Position numbers and translations under genes: made by a program
Part shown: piece after piece, positions 1 to 10,719 of the stretch
Layout of the letters: each line of letters begins with the position of its first letter
Position numbering within the stretch: position 1 is the first letter of the stretch
Notes under the pieces: generated by a model
What the model was told of the DNA's origin: nothing
The model's database searches: none
What the model saw: the letters and a program-made list of their open reading frames with translations, nothing else
NCBI GenBank assembly: GCA_038496675.1
Contig: CM076651.1
Span: 9,563,750 to 9,627,749 of the forward strand
DNA length: 64,000 nucleotides
Direction: 5' to 3'
DNA from: Rachycentron canadum
Lineage: Eukaryota; Chordata; Actinopteri; Carangiformes; Rachycentridae

Positions 1-383
1 ACCAACTTTTTTTTTTCTTTTTTTTTTTTTTGACTCCCTGAAAGTAGAATGTCATGGGATTTCCTTTACCATAATTGAGTTTAAATCAAATAGTTATGAG
101 GAGGTTGAGGTTAAAGATTAAGGTGGGGACATTTAAAGGCTGCAGAGGAAGTTGCCTTGAAAATTCATGTCAGGACCCGAAATGTTCACTTTGTTGGAGG
201 AAGAGAGCTGGAAAGCACTGGACTGACAAGTTTGTAAATATAATTTTTTTAAAGGAATGTAGATCAAATAAAGACTGACAATGAGCGAGACTATATTGCA
301 GTGGTTTTGACTGTTCTGTTAATAAATAAATGTTAATAAAATAGTGGAGAAACATGAAGAATGTGTTATTGCTTCCATAACAG

Positions 384-558
384 TCTGATCAGAGTTTTTA
401 ATCATGAATCACCAGATTACAACATGAGGGACTATGGTTTGGAAGAAGGGTGGTTTATCTCTCCAGTGGAGTTTCACAGACATGAGTCTATGTCAAGGTG
501 GGTCACTGAAGCTGAACTGGAGGCTCATGGTGGCCCAGCACTTTACTATGACACTTGA
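384..558 (+). CDS. Unrecognised terminal coding exon of an upstream gene (partial)
   Basis: An open frame ends with TGA at 556-558 and is preceded by a plausible splice acceptor (ending at 383). The peptide is rich in Trp, Tyr and acidic residues (contains DYGLEEGWF and ELEAHGGPALYYDT), which looks more protein-like than a random intron frame. A polyadenylation signal AATAAA lies at 719-724, about 160 nt past the stop and just before the card19 promoter, as expected for the 3' end of a + strand gene that starts left of the window. I do not recognise the protein. SUSD3, the human upstream neighbour of CARD19, does not match from memory. It could still be a chance frame. Confidence 0.3.
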
Positions 559-718
559 TGTTGGCTTTTCCCTTTTTTTCTATATATCTTTTATACGGGA
601 ATTTCAAGAGAAATAGTGAGTGGGCAACATATTCTTTTTCTTGTTATTTTGTATATTCATATAGCCAGATTGAGTTGGTCAAGTTCAGACCACTGCTCTA
701 AACAGAAGAGCAGGATGA

Positions 719-724
719 AATAAA
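719..724 (+). terminator. Candidate poly(A) signal AATAAA
   Basis: Canonical AATAAA about 160 nt after the stop of the unrecognised exon at 384-558 and immediately upstream of CpG-rich promoter-like DNA. This fits transcript end followed by the next gene's promoter. Confidence 0.3.
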
Positions 725-759
725 AAAGATCGATGGCCCCTCCTCGGTTCAGAGCTTAG

Positions 760-1003
760 CTGTGGATCGCTCTCGATAATCTCTCCTGTCACTTCAATCC
801 ACCGTCACTGTCTGCGACCTGATAATCGTCATGTGGCCCCGGGGGTCAGTCATGTGGCCGCCGACCGGGCGGCGAAGGGCGGCGCAGCGGTCAAGCCTGC
901 TGATGTAACGGGGCCGGACACACTCACGGAGCGCAGGGAGTGTTTACTACCGGGGAGGCCGTCGGTCGGTTGGGCGAGTCCCACACGCCGTTTGTTTGTC
1001 AGT
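760..1003 (+). promoter_or_regulatory. card19: card19 promoter and 5' leader
   Basis: This stretch is markedly more GC- and CpG-rich than its surroundings (for example 855-1000) and ends at the card19 start codon at 1004. It carries two identical copies of GTCATGTGGCC (828-838 and 849-859), an E-box-like core repeated 21 bp apart. No TATA box is obvious. The transcription start is inferred only. Confidence 0.5.
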
Positions 1004-1010
1004 ATGACAG
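1004..1010 (+). CDS. card19: card19 coding exon 1 (7 nt: start codon)
   Basis: ATGACAG followed by donor GTTTGT. The tiny coding part was placed by matching the MTD start of the mammalian protein and by phase with exon 2. The start context has A at -3. Confidence 0.7.
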
Positions 1011-2948
1011 GTTTGTGAATCAGGGGTAAGATGTCTTGTGTTTTGCAGTAAACCCCGCGCGCAGGCTCGCCTCGGTCGTGCGCGCGCGACACTTGTTGCG
1101 TTAAAAAAAAAAAAAAAAAAAACAGTTTTCGACGTCGTCTTAGCGAATAAAGTCACGTCGGCTTCATGTGGAGAAGTGGAGCCACTCGACACCACTCGAG
1201 GCAGCCGGAGTTTCCTGTCCAGACACGGAGCCTCAGAATAAAACAGGAGAAGTTTGATAGACAGATTTATTTACATCCTGTTGTTTAATACCCGCCAGTT
1301 TTCAGCTCCTGTCTCTGTCAGTCACATTCAATTACTGAGCTCAGAGTGAGATTTTATTTTATTAAGAACTCGCATAATCCTGAAATCGAGATGAAGCAGA
1401 ATGAAATAGTTTTGCTGAAGCTAAAGACGCCTATTTTATTTCTTTACAGTAGGATATTCTGCCTTACTTTGTTTCAGGATGTTGCCAGTTGTATTTTGTG
1501 AAGAACAACCAAACACGCAGATTAGATCAGAGATGAACTGGATAATAAAAAAATCACCACTTTCTTTACTTTCAGTTGCCTGTTAGCTGCATCTCTGCAG
1601 GATGTTGATAATCATCAGCAAACAGCCTTTTTCCTGTGTGCTGTGGCTCTTTCACAACTCCTACTGCCAAACATAAAACTGCACAGGCTAAAATCCACAA
1701 CGCCTGGATTCACCACAATGTTTACTGCTGTGCATCACCTGTCCCAATGTCCCCCACTGTCCACTGTGGTCAGGGAGTCTGAAAATAAGTTGGGAAGGAC
1801 ATCAATGGTGAGTTAAAAGTAAATGTGGGTGGCATTGTTAACAGGCAGGATAATGAATTCAGAGACTGGATTCTTTTTTTTAAAGTTTGTAAAAAAAAAA
1901 AAAAAAAAAGTAAATGGTTTTACTGCAGGCTTTTCTGCTGTAACGCCTTTCTGTTATTTATAACTCAGTAGACATGATGCTCATAAATTGCAGTGCCCTG
2001 ATTTTAGCATCAGCATTAACATTGCTCACATAAAGTGTGAGCAATCGGACAATGCTGCAGTATTCACCTTTCTAAATGGGAGAATAACCCTCTTAGTCAC
2101 TTATTTCTGGAGCAGGACTGATGCCAAGACCAGCTTACAGAGAAACGACTTCAGACTAGATATAAAATCTGCATGCCTCTCATTAGAGCTCTGTCATATG
2201 CCTTAATTGTGCAGGATCATGACCTGTTTCTCTCCTTTCATGGGGTCAATTAAAAATAAGGAATAAAGCTGACATTTTTCTTCAATGTTGTAATTTTCTT
2301 ATCTGCCTTGACCAGATATTGACTGCTACCATGAGCAGCTCCAGAGGGATGCTCAGTTCCTGTGCTCAGAGCCGAGGATGGACACTGAACTTGTTGACAG
2401 ACTTGTGCTGCAGCTGAACAGGATCTACCCCCAGATACTCAGTGACAAGGAAGCCCACAGGGTCATTACAGATAATATATGGCAGCAGCAAAAAAAATCA
2501 TCTTATTTTGAATTGGTGTGTTCAGTGATTGAATTCAGCATGTGTCTCTCTGTAGTTCAGGAACCTGAGCATACCCACCAAGGTGCGGTTAGCTGAGCTA
2601 CTGAAGTACCTGCACAGGAAGGGGGAGGAAGCGTGTCATGAATTCTACAGGGGGCTTCACATTCATGCTGAGGATGTCTACTCCAGCCTGCCAACTCGAG
2701 TCAGACAAAGAGGTAAAACACTGAGCAAGGCTTCTCAGACTCTCTACTTAAGTGATGGGCCCCAGCCAACTCACAACCAAATTTATTTTTGAGATGTACA
2801 TTATTGCAGAAATATCTTGCAGTAGTTTATTGAGGAGATAAAGCAGAGAAGCAGAATGAGAGCGGGTGTTATATATATAGCACACTAAATATAACAACAA
2901 AAAGTAGCGTCTGGTAATAAAGCCAGTTCCAAAAATGTGTTAACCTGT

Positions 2949-3016
<68 letters not shown>

Positions 3017-5293
3017 ATAGTCATATGCAGCTTGTTAGTTTCAGAAACTGTCTGTTCATCATTTTCTAAAGTTCCTGTGCGTGATGTAATTTAAGTATTT
3101 ACACCGACACATTATGCGTCAGAAAAAGCTTATCTCTGCTGACACTAATTAGGTTGGCTGAATTGGTACATGCATCCGTAAGTGCGCCTCTTATTTATTC
3201 TTTAATTAGCAACATCTTAGATAAGTGTCCAATAATGGTGGTCCCCCCTGCTGTGTAACTGCCCTGTCCGACCTTATGGAGGTTTATCCTATTTAAGATA
3301 CAGAGAGGAGCCAACGTGCTGCCTGGTCTGCAGCTCACAGCTTTACAAGCTGTTGTTTAAAGTGTGGTGTTTATCCATGAACCATTCTCACTTTCTGTTC
3401 TAGAGATGGCAGACACAAAACGGACTAAAAGTGTGGCAGTCCACCCAGAGCGGTTTGTGCTTAATGACAGAGGTAAATCTGATCAAGTAGAGCGGTAGAG
3501 CTGGTTACAGTAGAGCAATATATATATTATGTTTTTCATGTATATTTTCAAGTGAAATTGCAAATCTAGGTATTTTCTTTTTCCATGTTGATGTAACATA
3601 GATCTGAGATCCATTATAGTTATTTGCTCATTTTAGGCCAGTTACTGTAGTAAACTGTACAATACAGCTGATGATATATTTTCCATTTTACAGCAATATT
3701 AAAAAAAACCCAAACTTTTTTGACATAGATAATCCATAACATTATGCAGTCACCCAGCTTTATGTTTTTGTTGTCGTCATGTAGAGATGCAGCTAGGAGC
3801 AGGAACTAATATTCTTCTGTCTGCCAAAAACCAAGACACCACACAAATATTCATTCACTTTTCTCTTACTCATGATTGTTTTTATATAGACCTGACTGAT
3901 TTGTGTTTGATTTGATTCCAATACAGCAGATGGCAGAGTTCATAATGACATTACTGTCAGCAGCCATTTATCCCAGCTCAAAACTCCATTGAACAGACTT
4001 ACTGACAATAAACCCATTTTTAAATTGCCTTTAGCGACCTAATTTGGTTGTTTTTGTATTGTTTTGGTGTTAAACACAAATATGGCCAAGTCAAGTCAAA
4101 CTTTATTTAAAGTGCAGTATGACTTGTGTGAAAACGACAGCAAAACTAAAAAAATATATAGTCAAGTCAATAAAACTGACATTGTTCATTGGTGTGAACT
4201 TAAATTTGTGGCTCAACACAAATGTTACACTTAAATAAATGACAGCTAGTACTGAAAGGTAACTAATGATTTATTGTTAATGGGCTATAACAAGCCTTTA
4301 ATCTGTCTTTTGACTCTACTTGTTGGCATTTAATTAGGTTACATGACTGTTGTGGTGGTTTTCTCTTCTTTTTTAAGTTGTGTGCTTCCAGTTTGTGTGA
4401 ATGTGTCAGGGTGCCTCCGTACCCCTCACTGATCCACAGATAAGCCCCTTAAGCCCAACTAAGCTTTGTTCTTCAGCAAACGTGGATGTCTGCTGAACCT
4501 TTTAACCCCTAGAATCAGAATGTGGGCCCCACTGCTCTGCCCTGCTCCACCATTCATCATCCCATTACATTCAGGGCTATGGCTTTGTGGGTCAGTTAAG
4601 CTCACATGTAAACCCCCCCCATCCAAAACAGCTTCCTCTGTCCTGCATTCCTTTGAACAGTCAGGGGCACATCCACTAGGTCAAAGGTATGTCAGCAGGG
4701 AAATGGGTCATCAGCCATGAAGCGAGACACTGACTCCCAATCACAAAGAAATGATTTGTTTAGTCTGTGAACAACAAGACAGCTGTGTTTTCACAGAGCA
4801 GCACTGGAGTCATGACTCTTGCCATATACTAATGAACATTTTATTATTGATTATTGTTAATGCAAAATAACCTTTTATTTATTTAATTATTTTCTCTTTC
4901 TTTCGGCAGGCCCAATGTTCTTCCTGAGCTGTTTCAGTTTTGTAGTTGGTATTGCAATGCTCTACTATTATGGAGGTGAGTCATGCAGAATGATAAAGTG
5001 TTCAGATTTATTTGTTATTGGCTTTTGAATACCAAGAATTACCAGACTACAAAGTCTTCTAAAGCCCTCTTTAATGTTCTCTTTTATATATAAACCATTC
5101 TGCCTCTGTTAGTCATTTCTAAACCACTCTCTCCACATTTCTGATAACTCGTTTGTTGCCACTCTTTCTGTCCACAGAAAGTGAGACACTGAGATGCACG
5201 GGTCCGTTTCTTCACTGCTCTGCAGCAAGACTCAGTAAAGGTGCTAAAGATGTTTTCATTACCTATGCTGAGGTTGGAAAGCAAAAAAAATGA
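1004..5293 (+). CDS. card19: CARD19 (BinCARD), CARD-domain protein with C-terminal membrane anchor; 6 coding exons
   Basis: Coding exons are 1004-1010, 2316-2461, 2556-2712, 3404-3472, 4910-4975 and 5178-5293; all junctions are GT-AG and in phase. They sum to 561 nt, giving 186 aa (human CARD19 is about 183 aa from memory). The first exon holds only ATG ACA G, which splices to AT ATT GAC so the protein starts MTD as in human. Residues about 5-100 form the CARD (contains LQLNRIYPQILSDKEAHRFRN and LLKYLHRKGEEACHEFYRGL). After DRGP comes a hydrophobic segment (MFFLSCFSFVVGIAMLYYY) matching the human membrane anchor, then a short basic tail ending in Lys residues. Family knowledge: CARD19 binds BCL10 and is found at mitochondria. 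The downstream neighbour is ninjurin on the opposite strand, as in human 9q22.31. Confidence 0.88.
2316..2461 (+). CDS. card19: card19 coding exon 2 (N-terminal half of CARD)
   Basis: The acceptor is GACCAG ending at 2315, and the donor is the weak GTCATT at 2462. It encodes the segment through KEAHR, which continues directly into FRN of exon 3 exactly as in human CARD19. Confidence 0.8.
2556..2712 (+). CDS. card19: card19 coding exon 3 (C-terminal half of CARD)
   Basis: Acceptor CTCTGTAG, donor GTAAAA. It encodes FRNLSIPTKVRLAELL through LPTRVRQR and ends in phase 1. A 64-bp TG repeat begins about 240 nt into the following intron. Confidence 0.85.
2951..3014. repeat. (TG)n microsatellite, card19 intron 3
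   Basis: An uninterrupted run of 32 TG dinucleotides, typical of teleost introns. Likely polymorphic. Confidence 0.95.
3404..3472 (+). CDS. card19: card19 coding exon 4 (linker)
   Basis: A 69-nt exon with acceptor TTCTAG and donor GTAAAT. It encodes a basic linker (MADTKRTKSVAVHPERF) that ends in NDR, which joins GP of exon 5 to restore the conserved DRGP. Confidence 0.8.
4910..4975 (+). CDS. card19: card19 coding exon 5 (membrane anchor)
   Basis: A 66-nt exon with acceptor TTTCGGCAG and donor GTGAGT. It encodes one hydrophobic helix that aligns with the single membrane segment of human CARD19. Confidence 0.85.
5178..5293 (+). CDS. card19: card19 terminal coding exon 6
   Basis: The acceptor is TTTCTGTCCACAG. 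In phase with exon 5 it encodes 37 further codons and TGA at 5291-5293. The spacing of CTGPFLHCSAARLSK resembles the LGFSPVIIDRHVSR tail of the human protein. The stop follows an A8 run (5283-5290), where slippage would change the last residues. Confidence 0.7.
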
Positions 5294-5802
5294 AGCTGTT
5301 AAGGTGCTGTGAATGCTTAAAAACTAGCCCTGTGAAGAGAACAAGCCATGAAATATGCCACTTTGCTGTGCCAAGCTCATAAATCATTTCAGAGCTATAA
5401 AGTACTAACTGATATGTTTTTTAATCTACAAAAAGCTGAAATTGACACAACACTGTCACTAATTCAATAGTACATGTGTGCGTCTTGAGTCTTGCCAGGA
5501 TGTGTTGTATGTATGTATAGAGGATGTATAGAGCTAATATTTCTAGTCACTTTTTTACATGAAGTAAAAAAGTGAAGTATAATATTAACTGACCATGACT
5601 GAGTAACTGCAGAGGCTTTTACAAAGTAACTTGAATTTTTCAGTGCTGTGTACGTAAACAAATGCCACACTACAGTTTCTTAAGTACACAGCAGATATTC
5701 TCACTAGCTCACCTATTTCAGTGCCTTTTTAATGCTGTGATAGAGAGACAATTTAAAATCTACTGACTTAAGTGCGCTATAACAATGGTTAACTTTTGCT
5801 CA

Positions 5803-5808
5803 AATAAA
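5803..5808 (+). terminator. card19: Candidate card19 poly(A) signal
   Basis: AATAAA lies 510 nt past the card19 stop and before the CA repeat at 5872. It is a plausible 3' end of the transcript; no downstream cleavage evidence is available. Confidence 0.35.
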
Positions 5809-5864
5809 GCACAAAGCATTTTTGATATCACCTGGAGTTGCATTTCATCTTTTATATATATATT

Positions 5865-5871
<7 letters not shown>

Positions 5872-5918
<47 letters not shown>
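5872..5918. repeat. (AC)n microsatellite flanked by AT-rich dinucleotide tract
   Basis: A perfect AC run bordered on both sides by TATATA tracts, between card19 and ninj1. Confidence 0.95.
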
Positions 5919-5926
<8 letters not shown>

Positions 5927-6716
5927 GTGTGGTATTGCATTCAAGAAGGCAATGACTAGTACAGTGATTAGCCTTTCTAGGTTTGTGTCTGGGACTGTTT
6001 AGTCTGCTACTAGTCTCAGATGTTTTTTTTTTTTTGTATTGGCAACATGAAATGGTGATGGTGATGAAACTATCAGTGATTGAAGTGCATCAGTAAATGC
6101 TCTAGAGGGCACTGCTCTCTTTCAGTGCAGCAAAGTGGGGAAACAAGGATAATGGAAAATGTTCTATGTTGTAACAATGACAATAGGGAGCAAGAGACAG
6201 CCCTCATTAATTAATAATGACAGTCAAATTGATTGAATAAGTAAAGTCAACTTAATTAAATGCTATATTAAATGCTGCTTACTTGACTGCTCAAAGACTT
6301 GAAAGCAGGGTGAATGCATTTCTTACCCACTTTAAGTGCCTTGAAGGTTACAATAATGAATTAGTTGGAAAATGAACACATTTAAGATGGAACAGCTCTG
6401 GAGGAAGGCACAGGTGTCTGGTCTAGGGAGATCTGTGGCATTGAGCAGCACTTTTCCATTTCTGTCTTCTCTGCAAAGAGAGAGCAACAGACAACATAGG
6501 AGAGATGGGGAGGTGCTAAAGGGGGTTGGAAGTGTCACCAGGGTGATTGTTCAGTTCGAATGCTGGCATCCACATTCTCATGAGAGAGAGAGCTATTATT
6601 AGTGCTGCTTCACAACACCTAAAACTCCTCGTTGCGGATGTTCGACCTCCCACTGAGCCAGTTTTCTAAACTTCAGGACTGGGAAGGCGCCAGAAGCATA
6701 GGAGCCAAAGATATAC

Positions 6717-6718
<2 letters not shown>

Positions 6719-6768
<50 letters not shown>
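6719..6768. repeat. (TG)n microsatellite
   Basis: A perfect TG run passing into TATATA. It lies between the card19 3' end and the ninjurin exons; apart from it I see no coding signal in 5820-7990. Confidence 0.95.
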
Positions 6769-6775
<7 letters not shown>

Positions 6776-7994
6776 CAGTCTACAGATCTGACCTGAGTGG
6801 AGCAGTGTGTGTCATCAATCTGGCTCTTGGCTCGTCGGCTGTTTCCACGGTTACCAATGATAGTTGTGGAGGAGGAAAAGGATAAGGTGACGTTGGTTTG
6901 TCGTCTGAAAGGTGCTTTGTCACAATCACATTGAAGAAATTATAGATACGAACATGAATATTCTTCAGGTGTTTAGCAGATAATTATGTGAAACAGGCTG
7001 CTTTCACATTATTGTGTTAAGCCGCTGAAGTGTATAAAATGAGCATTTGCTTGGGCTCTAATTGGGGTTTCAGTGACATAGCTGAAACACAGTCTAATTA
7101 AGGCTTCCATTTTAACAAGCAGTTCTGCTGGGGTCTGTGCTGTGTTGACTCTGACTCACCAGCTGCTGTTGGTCCAGAGAACCACAGACACACTCCAGGT
7201 TTGCTCATAGCACAGGGAGTCATGGCTCAAACAAACATTGTTATAATTGAATGTTAGGTATGACGCCTGTGGTTGAGGACAGATGTGTTGGTACGGTTAG
7301 AGCTGTGGGTCAGAGTTTTGAGTCAGATGAGGCACACCCTGCTCTGCATACATGTGCTCAGCAGACCCATCAAACCTCTTGGTCCAAGTCATCTGGAAAA
7401 GCATTGTGACATCTTGTTCGAACGTCATCGGCGCAATTAAAAATTGAACCCTGTTCAGCTGTCAGCATTTGTGTGTGCGTGTGACTGTAGTTGTGCATTT
7501 CTGTCTGGCCAGTGCTTGGGGTCATTCTTGGGCAGTGAAGAAGACAGACAGTGCAAGGTCACATGTGCCTCATTGCTGTTGTCTCAACTTTCCTGTTTGT
7601 CCACCGGGAACAAATGTTGTGTTGTTTACACACCAGACTCCTTTGTCAATTTATGTTTCTCTTTTGTTAACTGTTTTTTTTCTCTGTGCATGCAGCAGTG
7701 TTACACAATGATTTTCTAGTTAAAAAGAAGTGGATTGATTTTGTTTGAGTTGTTTTCCGGTGGAAATTTCTCTGTGAGCCTGGAGAGGTCAGTGTGTTTG
7801 TAGGTCAGGTAGGGGATTGTGAAGGTCAGGTCAGGAGAGGATAGAACCAAAAACATGCTGACTGCATGGATGTGTATAGCAACAAACTGCACAGTAAGGC
7901 AAGAGAGAAAATACCTGTTTGAATAGAGAGAGGGGAGCAAAGAAAAAGTGTGGAAATAAAGAATCTATGTGACTAACAAAAATAGAAAGAATAC

Positions 7995-8125
7995 CTGTGT
8001 GTGTTCTTCATCAGTCACTGCGTTTTGGCTGGTGGTGAAGACGTTGACTACCATGATGATAAGAATAAGGCCTGTGGCCAAGTATAGCTTCCAATCATTC
8101 AAATCATCATTCAGGTTCCATCGAA
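7995..8125 (-). CDS. ninj1: ninj1 exon encoding the loop and second membrane helix
   Basis: On the minus strand the acceptor is TATGTCCACAG and the donor GTATTC. I chose this acceptor over one 21 nt upstream because it restores LLIFI-VRWNLND, aligned with human LLIFL-VKYDLNN. The exon encodes LATGLILIIMVVNVF and ends in a polar tail (NAVTDEEHTQ) in phase 0. Confidence 0.8.
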
Positions 8126-8992
8126 CTGTGGACATATCCAGGAACCCAACTTTTACAACACAAACACACACACAATGAATGTCTATTAAAGCATCAGCAA
8201 TCAACTTTACTCTGGGACTCAAGCCAATGCATTATGACAAACAGATTTACTGTCAATCATAAATCCACATTTACTTCATTTTGGGTTTAGAGGCTCTTGT
8301 GTTCATGAGTGAGCCCACAAAAATGGATGATATCGATATTTCATTTTGACAAAGGCACATGAGGATAATGCAGTAATATGATTAAGTTTTTCAGCTGTCC
8401 GAACCACAGATGAATGGGATGATGTTAGTTTATGTCAATGAAAAATAAAACCACATCGGATATAACTCGCTAATACAGCACCATCTATAATTGAATAATT
8501 TAGTAACTCTTTATAGATCAGTTAAAATCAGTTAATAAAAACAACTTTGCAGTTGGCTGTGCAATTAATCAAATATACCCTCCCAAATATAATCAAGTAT
8601 ACCCTCCAACCTGTGGTGCCACGGACACATACAGAGTCTTCACTTTCTATGAAAAATCCAAATACTTTATATCATATATACATTATACGGCATTAGGCAT
8701 CACTCTGTCATTGTGGATTCAATAATGTTGCATAAGCAAAGACACCTGACTCAAAGTGCACATAAAGAACAATACAGGGAAAATAGATAGACAGACAGAT
8801 CTAAGTAATTTCCTGTACAATGCTACTTCATTTAATTTGTGTATTTTCAACACTGATATAAAATTATAAAATTACATAAAAACTACTAATCCGCGTTGTA
8901 ATAATGGATTGTAACATACTAAACAAAGCTGTCATTCATTATCACAGGGACTGGCCTATGAATAATGCCAAAATTAAGGTGTGATCAGGGAG

Positions 8993-9053
<61 letters not shown>

Positions 9054-10719
9054 GGCGAGTGTACAGTAGCTATGATTCACAGGCACTTGTTCTGTGTACG
9101 TGTGTGTATGTGTGTATTTGTAGGAGATTACCAAAGGTTAAATGGTGCAAAGACCCCGCCTGGCTGTGTGTGTGTGTGTGATGTGCCTTGGATGGGGTGG
9201 GTTGGGGAAGGAGGTGGGGGTGGGTGGTATGTAGGCCACTCACATCATGCACCACTGGCTCCATTAGACAGAGCTGGATCCAAGGGAGAGCGAGAGGGGG
9301 AATGAGTGGGATGGGAGAGTGAGGGGTGGGGGGTGGGGGTGTGGGGGCATAGCGGGGTTCAGAACAGTCAAAGAAAATGAAAGAAGAGGAATGAAAAGAG
9401 CAATGAGAATGAGATGTGTTTGATATTCTGGCAGAGACAAAGAGCAATGGAAGGGAGGTGGTTGTCGGGGGCCAGTGGAGTCAGATGATTTGGTGGATGG
9501 GAGGGTGGGGGGCATTGGCATTGGCATGCCTCCCACATGCTTACAAGCCCTCTTTCAGACATGTGATCCTTTAAAATGCATCACAAAACTTCTTTAACAG
9601 TTAATTATGATTCATTATAATAATTATAATTAGCAACGACTATGATTCTTTTAAACAGAGCAAATTTATCAACTGGTTAACACTTAATATCTGTAATGTA
9701 AAATATACAAAAAGAGGTTTAAGTGGAAAGAAACTAATCATAAATATTAATCATGGTGTGTCCTAAACTATTTGATTCATAACTGATTATTTTTAGATCA
9801 CACTAAAAGAGGAAGCAGGGACAGTACAATCAGGGTGGTTACATACCAGGCATGTAGAGGATACTGACAAACATTTCTTTATTTTTCTCCTCCTGCAGGA
9901 GCTGAGATGAGTCAGCGTGACCTGGCTAAAGTTCACTGTCCTGCTGTTCAGTCCATCAGAGCAAAATGAACTGCAGCATCCCCTGCACTAGTGCGTCTCC
10001 TCCTAGCTCATCTTCACAGACCTGTATTCCCAAACCCCATTTGTAAATACCAACTTACTCAAGCTGAATCTATGGATGTATGGATATCTGACACTTGTAA
10101 ATTCAGTTTGTTCTCTTTTTGGCCCATTGGATTTACTCCAAGATGTGTACAATGACATGTATTAACACATTTATACACATACACACCACAATCTCCCTCC
10201 CCTTTCCCTTGACTGCCACAAGTGCTGACAGCAGCACTAAAACCAAATGAACTCTGACCTGGTGTCAGGCCTGGTTGCCATGGTTACAACCAGAATCTGG
10301 CAGGTAATGGGTTGTTTGTCAGGAGTAAGTGGACTTGACATTGATGAGGGGGATGCATTGTAGGGCAAAAGGTGGCATACGGAAGGCTCCAATCTTGTTG
10401 AAGGACAGGGTTGAGGTGAAGGTCGAGAGACATGAGGCTTGCCAGACAACAAAGAAGGCACCGATATAACAAAAGGTGCTCAGGCTCTGTTAAATTTCTC
10501 ACCTATAAAGATAAGCAGGACTCTGACTGTGAGCTGCAGACAGAGGGAGATGCTGATTAGGGTGAAGATGGGGGTGTAAAAGGAAAAGTTGGAAGGAAAA
10601 GAGGCGTTGGCCATCAGCGATGAGACACCCAACATGCTCTCAGCTGCACTCTTCTTATTGGCGTAGTGGTTCGTGTTCAGTGGGGCTGTGCTGCTGGGCC
10701 AAACATCTGGATGGGAGGC
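7995..10719 (-). CDS. ninj1: Ninjurin-1 (partial: two internal coding exons found)
   Basis: Two minus-strand exons, 10719-10503 and 8125-7995, join in phase through GT-AG splice sites. The joined peptide contains LNTNHYANKKSAAESML, LISISLCLQL, LLIFIVRWNLND and LATGLILIIMVVNVF, the ninjurin signature: extracellular amphipathic helices followed by two membrane helices. Family knowledge: NINJ1 oligomerises and ruptures the plasma membrane in lytic cell death. NINJ1 rather than NINJ2 is called because CARD19-NINJ1-WNK2 is the human gene order. Compared with human, about seven residues after MANAS are absent and the Asp after ESML is Gly. The first coding exon was not found with confidence; a candidate start lies at 11308-11254 (MAEGSQ...), but it needs a different acceptor. 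The last exon was not found; read-through of exon 3 would stop near 7965. Confidence 0.8.
8999..9051. repeat. (TG)n microsatellite
   Basis: A perfect TG run inside the ninj1 intron between its two recognised exons, with imperfect TGTG-rich DNA continuing to about 9180. Confidence 0.95.
9191..9349 (+). other. G-run cluster with quadruplex potential
   Basis: Many runs of 3-6 G separated by short spacers, at 9193-9229 and 9321-9347 on the + strand. It lies in the ninj1 intron, so the ninj1 pre-mRNA would carry the C-rich strand. Confidence 0.6.
9899..9969 (+). other. card19: Candidate alternative last exon of card19
   Basis: A very good acceptor (pyrimidine tract 9871-9895, then TGCAG) is followed by 22 codons and TGA in the phase set by card19 exon 5. 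It would replace exon 6 and give a tail GGAEMSQRDLAKVHC... . No homology was recognised, and exon 6 at 5178 fits the human tail better. If used, the transcript would span the antisense ninj1 exon. Confidence 0.25.
10503..10719 (-). CDS. ninj1: ninj1 exon encoding the conserved NHYANKKSAAESML block and first membrane helix
   Basis: On the minus strand the acceptor is TTTCTTTCCCCAG and the donor GTGAGAAATT. The 217-nt exon starts in phase 0 and ends in phase 1. It encodes helix 1, a shortened helix 2 and the first membrane helix (TLISISLCLQLTVRVLLIFI). Confidence 0.85.

Noticed and set aside
8126..8146. Upstream acceptor (GTAAAAG) for the second ninj1 exon
   Set aside because: It would insert GFLDMST between LLIFI and VRWNLND; the nearer acceptor matches human NINJ1 without insertion.
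8981..9181. + strand frame made of Val-Cys repeats
   Set aside because: Translation of a TG microsatellite.
9070..9562. Minus-strand Pro/His/Ser-rich frames
   Set aside because: Produced by the G-rich + strand; no start, splice or homology support.
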